From Actinomycetota bacterium (GTDB lineage Bacteria > Actinomycetota > Thermoleophilia > Solirubrobacterales > Solirubrobacteraceae), in NCBI GenBank assembly GCA_005888335.1, contig VAWY01000197.1, positions 1-7,023 on the forward strand: a DNA stretch of 7,023 nucleotides. The letters are read 5' to 3'. Under the pieces are notes generated by a model. It was given only the letters and a program-made list of their open reading frames with translations, did no database searches and was not told the origin of the DNA. Shown here piece by piece: positions 1-4,927 of the stretch. Made by a program: the position numbers and the translations under genes. The stretch's first letter is position 1. Every line of letters begins with the position of its first letter.

Positions 1-1
1 G

Positions 2-817
2 GTCGAGCGGCGCCTGCGCGAGCTGCTGCCCGACCAACGGCTCCGCCTGCTCGAGAACACGCGCTTCCATCGCGGCGAGACGAAGAACGATCCGGCGTTC
101 GCGCGCGAGCTCGCGGACGGGTGCGACCTCTACGTGAACGACGCGTTCGGCTCCGCGCACCGCGCGCACGCCTCGACCGAGGGCGTCGCGCACCTGCTGC
201 CCGCGTACGCCGGCCTGCTGCTGCTCGCGGAGCTCGAGCACCTCGGCCGGCTGCTCGGCGACGTCGACCGGCCCTTCGTTCTCGTCTCGGGCGGCGCGAA
301 GGTGGACGACAAGCTCGGCGTGCTCCAGAACCTCGGCGGCCGCGCCGACACGGTCCTGATCGGCGGCAAGATGGCCGAGCAGCTCCGCGCTCGGAACCCG
401 CTTTCGTTCGACGTCGAGCTGCCGGCGGACGTCGTCGGGGCGGCGGCGTTCGAGGAGGGTGCGGAGTCGGGCGTCTTCCCGTTCGACGGCCTGCCGGACG
501 GCTGGCTCGGGCTCGACATCGGCCCCGAGACGCGGCAGCGCTTCGCAGCCATCCTCGCGGAGGCGCGCACGATCTTCTGGAACGGGCCGATGGGCGTCTT
601 CGAGTGGGCACGCTTCGCCGAGGGGACGAAGGCGGTGGCGCAGGCCGTCGCCGCGAACGTGCAGGCGTACTCGGTCGTCGGCGGAGCGGACTCGGTGCGC
701 GCGCTGAACGAGCTCGGCCTGGCCGACAAGATCTCGTGGGTTTCGACCGGCGGCGGTGCGAGCCTCGAGCTGCTCGAGGGCAAGGAGCTGCCGGGCGTGG
801 CGGCGATTCCGTCGTGA
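2..817 (+). CDS. pgk: Phosphoglycerate kinase, 5'-truncated by window edge
   Basis: Cytosolic glycolytic enzyme that transfers phosphate from 1,3-bisphosphoglycerate to ADP. 271 codons are present; the frame is open at base 2. A typical PGK has about 390-400 residues, so roughly 95-100 N-terminal residues lie outside the window. Seen: LLENTRFHRGE near the left edge, NDAFGSAHRAHAST (from about 134), GGAKVDDK (290 on, with the conserved lysines), LIGGKMA, GLDIGP, WNGPMGVFEW (578 on), GGADS (680-694) and STGGGASLELLEGKELPG (743 on). The order and spacing fit PGK. Two oddities: the stretch between LIGGKMA and the LPADVV strand is some 25-30 residues shorter than in common PGKs, and the nucleotide-site GGGD(S/T) motif reads GGADS, keeping the Asp. 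The stop TGA overlaps the GTG start of tpiA, so the two are probably translationally coupled in one operon. The identification is firm; the missing start and promoter are not visible. Confidence 0.97.
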   Translation, partial: VERRLRELLPDQRLRLLENTRFHRGETKNDPAFARELADGCDLYVNDAFGSAHRAHASTEGVAHLLPAYAGLLLLAELEHLGRLLGDVDRPFVLVSGGAKVDDKLGVLQNLGGRADTVLIGGKMAEQLRARNPLSFDVELPADVVGAAAFEEGAESGVFPFDGLPDGWLGLDIGPETRQRFAAILAEARTIFWNGPMGVFEWARFAEGTKAVAQAVAANVQAYSVVGGADSVRALNELGLADKISWVSTGGGASLELLEGKELPGVAAIPS

Positions 818-1503
818 TCATCGCCGGCAACTGGAAGATGTACCTCGGGCCCGACCCCGAGGCGCTCGCGGCCGCGCTTCCCGACGGCGTCGACGCGATC
901 GTCTGCCCGCCCTTCACGGGGCTCGCCGAGTGCGTCGCCGCGGGCTTGACGACGTACGCCCAGAACGTGCACTGGGAGCCCGAAGGCCCGTACACGGGCG
1001 AGATCTCGACGCCGATGCTGACCGCCCTCGGTGTGGGCGGCGCCATCGTCGGCCACTCCGAGCGGCGGCAGTACTTCGGCGAGACGGACCTCGGCGTTGC
1101 CCGGCGCGCCCAGTTCGCTTTGCAGGCAGGGCTCGGCGTGATTGCGTGCGTCGGCGAGACGCAGGAGCAGCGCGACGCCGGCGACACGGAGACTGTGCTG
1201 CGCGTGCAGGTCGACGCAATCCGAGAGGGCTGCGGCGCGCACGAGCGGCTCGTCCTCGCGTACGAGCCGGTCTGGGCGATCGGCACCGGGCAGACCGCGA
1301 CACCGGAGCTCGCGCAGGAAGCCCACGCATTCATCAAGTCACTGCTCGAGCGGCCCGTTCTCTACGGCGGCTCGGTCAAGCCCGACAACGCCGCCGAGCT
1401 GCTCGTGCAGCCGGACGTCGACGGTGCGCTCGTCGGCGGCGCCTCCCTCGACATCGACAGCTTCGTCGCGATATGCCTGGCGGCCGCGGGTATCCGCTCG
1501 TAG
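814..1503 (+). CDS. tpiA: Triosephosphate isomerase
   Basis: Cytosolic (beta/alpha)8-barrel enzyme interconverting dihydroxyacetone phosphate and glyceraldehyde 3-phosphate. 229 residues from the GTG at 814, against about 250 in typical bacterial TIMs. Seen: AGNWKM with Asn6 and Lys8, AQNVHWE, GHSERRQYFGE with the electrophilic His81, AYEPVWAIGTG with the catalytic base Glu151 and the flexible loop 6 that follows it, YGGSVKPDN (184-192) and the phosphate-binding GALVGGASL (204-212). All catalytic residues are present. The shortening lies in the first helix region, the second strand/helix and the helix before YGGSV. The GTG was chosen because translation then begins directly at the conserved N-terminal strand (MIIAGNWKM) and overlaps the pgk stop as GTGA; no Shine-Dalgarno is positioned for it. 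The frame is open further upstream, but only as an out-of-frame reading of pgk. Its 3' end overlaps gpmI by 31 nt. Confidence 0.97.
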   Translation: MIIAGNWKMYLGPDPEALAAALPDGVDAIVCPPFTGLAECVAAGLTTYAQNVHWEPEGPYTGEISTPMLTALGVGGAIVGHSERRQYFGETDLGVARRAQFALQAGLGVIACVGETQEQRDAGDTETVLRVQVDAIREGCGAHERLVLAYEPVWAIGTGQTATPELAQEAHAFIKSLLERPVLYGGSVKPDNAAELLVQPDVDGALVGGASLDIDSFVAICLAAAGIRS

Positions 1504-2960
1504 CTCTCGTCATCCTCGACGGTTGGGGATGCGCGCCGCCGGGGCCCGGCAACGCCGTCGAGCTTGCGGACACGCCGGTCTTCGACCGCCTCTGGCGCGA
1601 CTACCCGCACACGCGGCTCAGGGCGTCGGGCGAAGCGGTCGGCCTGCCGCCCGGGCAGATGGGCAACTCGGAGGTGGGCCACCTCACGATCGGCTCAGGC
1701 AGGGTGCTGGACCAGGACTTCCAGCGTGTCAACCGTGCGATTGCGAACGGCAGCCTCTTCGAGAACGAGGCGCTCGTCTCGGCGTTCCGGCGCGCGCGCG
1801 AGCGCGGGGGAGACATGCACCTGCTCGGGCTCGTGTCGTACGGCGGCGTGCACTCGCACATCGACCACCTCCGGGCGCTGCTCCAGCTCGCGCAGCGCGA
1901 GGGGATGGCCGATCGCACGTGGATCCATGCGTTTACCGACGGCCGCGACGTGTCGCCGACCTCTGCCGTGCACGACCTCGCCGAGCTTCCGGACGAGCGG
2001 ATCGCGACCATCTCCGGCCGCTACTACGCGATGGACCGCGACCAGCGCCGGGAGCGCACGCAGCTCGCCCTCGACGCGATCCTCCACGAGCGGGGAGAGG
2101 CCGACGGCGCCACCGCAGCCGAGCTCGTCCAGCGGAGCTACGACGCCGGCATCACGGACGAGTTCATCTCGCCGCTGTGGCGGCCGCACGCGCCGGCGCT
2201 CGATCCCGCGCGCGACGGCGCCCTCTTCTTCAACTTCCGGCCGGATCGCGCGCGCCAGCTGAGCGAGAAGCTCGGGGAGCTGGAAACCGACCTGACGACG
2301 ATGACGAAGTACCGAGAGGACTTCGACTTCCCCGTCGCGTTCCCGGAGCAGAGCGTCGAGATGGTCCTCGCAGAGGTTCTTGCCCAGCATGGCGTCCGCC
2401 AACTCCACACCGCGGAGACGGAGAAGTACGCGCACGTGACGTACTTCTTCAACGGCGGCCGCGAGGAGGAGTTCCCGGGCGAGGTGCGGGTGCTCGTCCC
2501 CTCTCCGCGGGACGTCCCGAGCTACGACTTCAAGCCGGAGATGTCGGCGGTCGAGCTCGCCGACCGCTTCGTCGCCGAGATCGGCAACGACTATGCGTTC
2601 GCGGTGATCAACTTCGCAAACCCGGACATGGTCGGGCACACGGGCGTGATCCCGGCCGTCGTGAAGGCGGTCGAGACGGCCGACGCGTGCCTCGGCCGAG
2701 TCGTCGAGGCAGTCCAGGGGGTCGGCGGCGTCTGCCTCGTCACGGCCGACCACGGAAACGCGGAGAGGATGCTGGAGGAGGACGGCGTAAGTCCCCACAC
2801 CGCGCACACCACCAACCTCGTGCCCTTGATCGTGAGCGAAAACCGACTAAAGCTGAGAGAGGATGGCGAACTCTCGGATCTGGCCCCCACCATTCTCGCC
2901 CTCCTCGATTTTGCCCAGCCCTTACAAATGACTGGCGTGAAGCTCAATGACGACTCATAA
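1473..2960 (+). CDS. gpmI: 2,3-bisphosphoglycerate-independent phosphoglycerate mutase
   Basis: Cytosolic, metal-dependent (usually Mn2+) mutase of the alkaline phosphatase superfamily; converts 3-phosphoglycerate to 2-phosphoglycerate through a phosphoserine intermediate. 495 residues, slightly under the usual 510. Metal and catalytic ligands are visible in family order: Asp16 (ILDGWG), nucleophile Ser66 (GQMGNSEVGH), then GGVHSH around His127, TDGRD (155-159) and FFNFRPDRARQLS in the substrate-binding (phosphotransferase) domain, and Asp385/His389 (NPDMVGHTG), Asp426/His427 (TADHGNAE) and His445 (PHTAHTTN) back in the phosphatase domain. ATG at 1473 is the first in-frame start with enough room before ILDGWG, and no other ATG/GTG/TTG lies between. 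It falls inside tpiA, so expression is probably coupled to that gene. The last 45 codons or so are GC-poor and include rare codons (CTA, and TTA at codon 484). Stop is TAA. Confidence 0.97.
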   Translation: MPGGRGYPLVALVILDGWGCAPPGPGNAVELADTPVFDRLWRDYPHTRLRASGEAVGLPPGQMGNSEVGHLTIGSGRVLDQDFQRVNRAIANGSLFENEALVSAFRRARERGGDMHLLGLVSYGGVHSHIDHLRALLQLAQREGMADRTWIHAFTDGRDVSPTSAVHDLAELPDERIATISGRYYAMDRDQRRERTQLALDAILHERGEADGATAAELVQRSYDAGITDEFISPLWRPHAPALDPARDGALFFNFRPDRARQLSEKLGELETDLTTMTKYREDFDFPVAFPEQSVEMVLAEVLAQHGVRQLHTAETEKYAHVTYFFNGGREEEFPGEVRVLVPSPRDVPSYDFKPEMSAVELADRFVAEIGNDYAFAVINFANPDMVGHTGVIPAVVKAVETADACLGRVVEAVQGVGGVCLVTADHGNAERMLEEDGVSPHTAHTTNLVPLIVSENRLKLREDGELSDLAPTILALLDFAQPLQMTGVKLNDDS

Positions 2961-2966
2961 CGCGGC

Positions 2967-2972
2967 TATCAT
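2967..2972 (+). promoter_or_regulatory. Possible -10 element (TATCAT) before the sigma-factor gene
   Basis: TATCAT fits the TANNNT pattern of actinobacterial -10 elements and lies 8 nt before the TTG at 2981, inside the GC-poor stretch. No convincing -35 is found 16-19 nt upstream (TCAATG at 17 nt spacing is a poor match). If used, the transcript would begin almost at the start codon. This is a weak call. Confidence 0.25.
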
Positions 2973-2976
2973 GAGG
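2973..2976 (+). promoter_or_regulatory. Possible ribosome binding site GAGG for the TTG-started sigma gene
   Basis: GAGG lies 4 nt before the TTG at 2981, somewhat close for a Shine-Dalgarno but one of few candidates in the window. It supports the TTG start, because the sigma frame has a TGA stop at 2972-2974 and TTG is the first start-like codon after it. It competes with the reading that the same place is just downstream of a -10 box and the message is leaderless. Confidence 0.35.
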
Positions 2977-2980
2977 CGCC

Positions 2981-3583
2981 TTGTCGCTGCCTCAGCCTGA
3001 CTTCGGCGTCCTGCGGAAGGCCCAGCGAGGCGATGAGCGCGCGTTCTCGATCATCGTGCGCGCCTATCAAGTCCCGGTCTTCAACTACGTGCTGCGGCTC
3101 GTCGGCGACCGGGCGCTCGCCGAGGACCTGACGCAGGAGATCTTCCTGCGGGTCTTCCAGGGGCTGCCCAAGTTCTCGCTCCGCTCGAAGTTCACAACCT
3201 GGCTCTTCCAGGTGTCGAAGAACCGCGTGCTCGACGAGCTCCGTGCGGTCGAGCGCCGGCCGCGCGCCGTCGTCGACATCGAGGACGTGCCGCCGCTCGA
3301 GGTCCTCGACGCCCCGTTCGAGCGGCTCGAGGCGATCGACGCCGTCTGGCGTGCGGTCGAGAACCTCAACGTCGACCTCAAGATGGCGCTCCTGCTGCGG
3401 GACGTCGTCGGCCTCTCGTACACGGAGATCGCCGACTCGCTCGAGGTGACGCTTGCCACCGTGAAGTGGCGGATCTACAAGGCGCGCGAGGACGTCCAGC
3501 TGGCGCTCGCGCGCGAGGGGATCCACCTCTACGGCACGGAGCCGGCCGAGCCGGCTGCGACCGTCGACGTCACTCCGGTCTAG
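2981..3583 (+). CDS. RNA polymerase sigma factor, ECF (sigma-70 family group 4)
   Basis: Cytosolic transcription initiation factor that directs core RNA polymerase to a specific promoter set. 200 residues, the usual ECF size, with two domains only. Sigma region 2 is about residues 11-90, with the core-binding AEDLTQEIFLRVF (47-59) and the TWLFQVSKNRVLDELR stretch of regions 2.3/2.4. A linker with no region 3 follows. Region 4 is about 125-175, with LLLRDVVGLSYTEIA and the recognition helix of a helix-turn-helix, where the common TVKSR reads TVKWR (160-164). The tail after 180 is Pro/Ala/Glu rich. The TTG start is forced by an in-frame stop at 2972. The gene lies 20 nt after gpmI, so it may be read through from the glycolysis operon or have its own promoter. 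No anti-sigma gene follows: the next gene is convergent. ECF subgroup and target promoters cannot be told from the sequence alone. Confidence 0.93.
   Translation: MSLPQPDFGVLRKAQRGDERAFSIIVRAYQVPVFNYVLRLVGDRALAEDLTQEIFLRVFQGLPKFSLRSKFTTWLFQVSKNRVLDELRAVERRPRAVVDIEDVPPLEVLDAPFERLEAIDAVWRAVENLNVDLKMALLLRDVVGLSYTEIADSLEVTLATVKWRIYKAREDVQLALAREGIHLYGTEPAEPAATVDVTPV
3540..3556 (+). repeat. Short inverted repeat in the sigma-factor 3' end
   Basis: GCCGGC-CGA-GCCGGC, extended by one A-T pair, forms a 7-bp GC-only stem except the base pair, with a 3-nt loop. It is located 25 nt before the sigma stop. It arises from a duplicated codon pair (Glu-Pro-Ala twice). No T-run follows, so it is not a standard intrinsic terminator, but it is the strongest hairpin near the convergent junction, where no other terminator is visible. 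Confidence 0.3.
3580..3583. other. Shared CTAG: overlapping stop codons of convergent genes
   Basis: The plus-strand sigma gene ends with TAG at 3581-3583 and the minus-strand lipoprotein gene ends with TAG at 3582-3580. The palindrome CTAG therefore serves both. The coding regions overlap tail-to-tail by 4 nt, leaving no room for a terminator between them. Confidence 0.9.
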
Positions 3584-3864
3584 GAGGAGTTCTCCGCGAG
3601 CCAGTCGGCGAGCTCGCGGGCGCGCCGCGGGTCGCACGTGCCCGACGCGATCGCGTTGACCTTGCTCGTCAGCGGTTCCTGCAACGCGTCCGGGACGCGG
3701 TGCCGGTTGATCGCCGCGATCACGCTCGCGCGGAGCATGGCCGGGTTGCGGCAGCCAACCGCGTCGGCCCGCCACTCCCGAGCGAGGTCGGCGGGCAGCC
3801 GCGGCTTCGGCGCGCCGCCGCAGGCGGCGAGCGCGAGGACGCAGAGCAGCACGACCCGTTTCAC
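3580..3864 (-). CDS. Small putative lipoprotein, function unknown
   Basis: 94 residues from a GTG at 3864. The N-terminus is a classic lipoprotein signal: MKRVV, a hydrophobic core, then lipobox LAAC with Cys15 as the predicted lipidated residue, followed by GG. The mature part is about 80 residues, mostly helical in character and charged, with two further cysteines (38 and 77) that could form a disulfide outside the membrane. I do not recognise a family. The start overlaps the TGA of the upstream phosphoesterase as GTGA, so it is probably the last gene of a three-gene unit. A longer open frame runs upstream but is only a shadow of the phosphoesterase gene; the signal sequence fixes the start. 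The gene is likely real because of its signal peptide, the stop/start overlap and the position of its stop. Function is not inferred. Confidence 0.8.
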   Translation of the reverse strand: MKRVVLLCVLALAACGGAPKPRLPADLAREWRADAVGCRNPAMLRASVIAAINRHRVPDALQEPLTSKVNAIASGTCDPRRARELADWLAENSS

Positions 3865-4589
3865 TGGCCGAACGAGAGTCGGAGCGCGAGCAGCTCGGGG
3901 AGCCCGGCCTCCCGGATCTCCGCCTGGGTCCGCTCGATGTCGTACTCGACGCGGTGGTACGTCGCACGCTCCGCAGCGAGGTCGAGGCTCAGATAGGCGG
4001 CGCGCGCGTCCCCGTCGCGCGGCTGGCCGACCGAGCCGGGGTTGAGGAGCCAACGCGCGCCGGTGAGCTCGAGCTCGGTGCCGTCGGGCGCAAGGCCGCC
4101 CTCGACCAGGAGCTCGCGCAGCACGACCTGCAGCGCGACGTGGCTGTGGCCGACGAGCACGACCGGCTCCTCCGTCAGCAGGAGTGTCGTCACCGCCGCC
4201 TCGTCGCTCAGCACGTACTCCCACACCGGATCGCGCGCGCTCCCGTGGAAGAGGGCGACGCCCGCCGCCTCGCCTCGCGGCTCGAGCGTGTTCAGGTACG
4301 CGAGCGCCTCCCCGGTCAGGACGCCGCGCGTCCACCGCGCTGCCGCGCCGGCGTCGCCGCTGAACTCGTCGAGATCGATCGTCCCGCGCACCGCGAGGTC
4401 GTGGTTTCCGCCGAGGCAGACGCGTGCACGTTCCGCCACGATGGCGCAGCACTCGTTCGGCTTCGCCCCGTACCCGACGACGTCGCCGAGGCACCAGAGC
4501 TCGTCGGGCGGGTCTGCGTCGACGGCGGCGAGCACCGCCTCGAGCGCGTGCAGGTTCGAATGAACGTCAGAGAAGACGGCGACGCGCAC
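3861..4589 (-). CDS. Calcineurin-like metallophosphoesterase (YfcE/Metallophos_2 type)
   Basis: 242 residues, predicted cytosolic (no signal or TM). The dimetal phosphoesterase motifs are in order: Asp8-x-His10 (FSDVHSN), Gly35-Asp36 (LGDVVGYG), Asn62-His63-Asp64 (GGNHD), His115 (LFHGS) and His148-x-His150 (VGHSH), then NPGSVGQPRDG at 183-193. All metal ligands are present, so it should hydrolyse phosphomonoesters or phosphodiesters with Mn2+ or similar metals; the substrate cannot be read from the sequence. The family includes broad-specificity phosphodiesterases and relatives of diadenosine tetraphosphatases. GTG at 4589 begins directly at the first beta strand (MRVAVFSDVH). It lies 9 nt after the stop of the DUF3467 gene with no clear Shine-Dalgarno, and its stop overlaps the lipoprotein start, so the three genes probably form one operon. 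Confidence 0.93.
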   Translation of the reverse strand: MRVAVFSDVHSNLHALEAVLAAVDADPPDELWCLGDVVGYGAKPNECCAIVAERARVCLGGNHDLAVRGTIDLDEFSGDAGAAARWTRGVLTGEALAYLNTLEPRGEAAGVALFHGSARDPVWEYVLSDEAAVTTLLLTEEPVVLVGHSHVALQVVLRELLVEGGLAPDGTELELTGARWLLNPGSVGQPRDGDARAAYLSLDLAAERATYHRVEYDIERTQAEIREAGLPELLALRLSFGQ

Positions 4590-4598
4590 GAACCGGCG

Positions 4599-4910
4599 TC
4601 AGGGGCCGGGCGTCTCGGGGAGGTTGCGGATCCCCTCGGTCGTCTGGTACTTCGACCAGGAATCCTGGAGAGCCGCGATCAACTCCTCGAGGAAGCGGGG
4701 CGAGGCGTTGATCCGCGCGACGACCGCGCCCGGGACGTCGCCTTCCTCGACCTCGTGCTCGATCCGCGCGAAGGTCAGCGTGAACTCGTAGCGCGAGAAG
4801 CTGATGTTCGCGAAGTTCGCGTAGCTCCCGGCGATCTCGGTCGGGTCGAGATGGATGTTGAGCCGGCGCTCTCCCGGCTGCGGTTCCTCTGGAACGAGTT
4901 CCTCGTCCAC
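4599..4910 (-). CDS. DUF3467 family protein
   Basis: 103 residues from GTG at 4910, acidic, no signal or TM. The central part (about 18-90) matches what I recall of DUF3467: HLDPTEIAGSYANFANIS, then YEFTLTFARI (41-50), a loop with VVARINASPRFLEELIAALQ, and a terminal WSKYQ. In this family an initial strand (D-P-x-x-x-x-x-Y-a-N) is followed by F-x-L-D/T-F and a helix after a ser-pro; the role of the family is not established to my knowledge. The N-terminal 17 residues are Glu/Pro rich and probably disordered. First gene of the minus-strand unit and divergent from the channel gene, with only 17 nt between start codons. The family name comes from memory of the pattern and was not searched. Confidence 0.85.
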   Translation of the reverse strand: MDEELVPEEPQPGERRLNIHLDPTEIAGSYANFANISFSRYEFTLTFARIEHEVEEGDVPGAVVARINASPRFLEELIAALQDSWSKYQTTEGIRNLPETPGP

Positions 4911-4916
4911 GCCGGA

Positions 4917-4922
4917 ATACTA
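4917..4922 (-). promoter_or_regulatory. Possible -10 element (TAGTAT) of a leaderless DUF3467 transcript
   Basis: Read on the minus strand, TAGTAT fits TANNNT and ends 6 nt before the GTG start at 4910. That spacing would put the transcription start at or next to the start codon, as in the leaderless messages common in actinobacteria, and would explain the lack of a Shine-Dalgarno. No clear -35 is seen at 16-19 nt. The 17-nt divergent gap contains no equally good box for the plus strand. Confidence 0.35.
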
Positions 4923-4927
4923 GAGGC

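Larger units (their letters stand above)
2821..3000. other. GC-poor segment spanning the gpmI 3' end and sigma-factor start
   Basis: A hand count gives 101 G+C of 180 bases (about 56%), against 78% for the 60-base line starting at 2161. The segment holds the last codons of gpmI, the 20-nt gap and the first codons of the sigma gene. It includes the only in-frame TTA leucine codon I found in the window (2922-2924). The dip may reflect a promoter region for the sigma gene placed within gpmI, or different ancestry of the junction. The composition is seen directly; the cause is inference. Confidence 0.6.

Noticed and set aside
130..1326. Long open frame (about 398 codons) on the minus strand opposite pgk/tpiA
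   Set aside because: It is antisense to two certain enzymes. The translation is low-complexity Arg/Ser/Ala rich with no motif, as expected from high-GC codon shadows.
1695..2807. Long minus-strand open frame (about 370 codons) opposite gpmI
   Set aside because: Shadow of gpmI: V/R/D/H/L-rich reading with no domain, and all gpmI ligands are in the plus frame.
2911..2930. TTGCCC and TTACAA as -35 boxes for the sigma gene
   Set aside because: No TANNNT at 16-19 nt downstream of either; the only -10-like box (2967) is too far away.
1142..2950. 602-codon plus-strand open frame across tpiA and gpmI
   Set aside because: Arg/Ser/Ala-rich out-of-frame reading of both genes; no recognisable fold.
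3583..3595. GGAG-GAGTT-CTCC hairpin as terminator between the convergent genes
   Set aside because: Only a 4-bp stem with no T-run, and it lies inside the lipoprotein coding end. Too weak to call a terminator.
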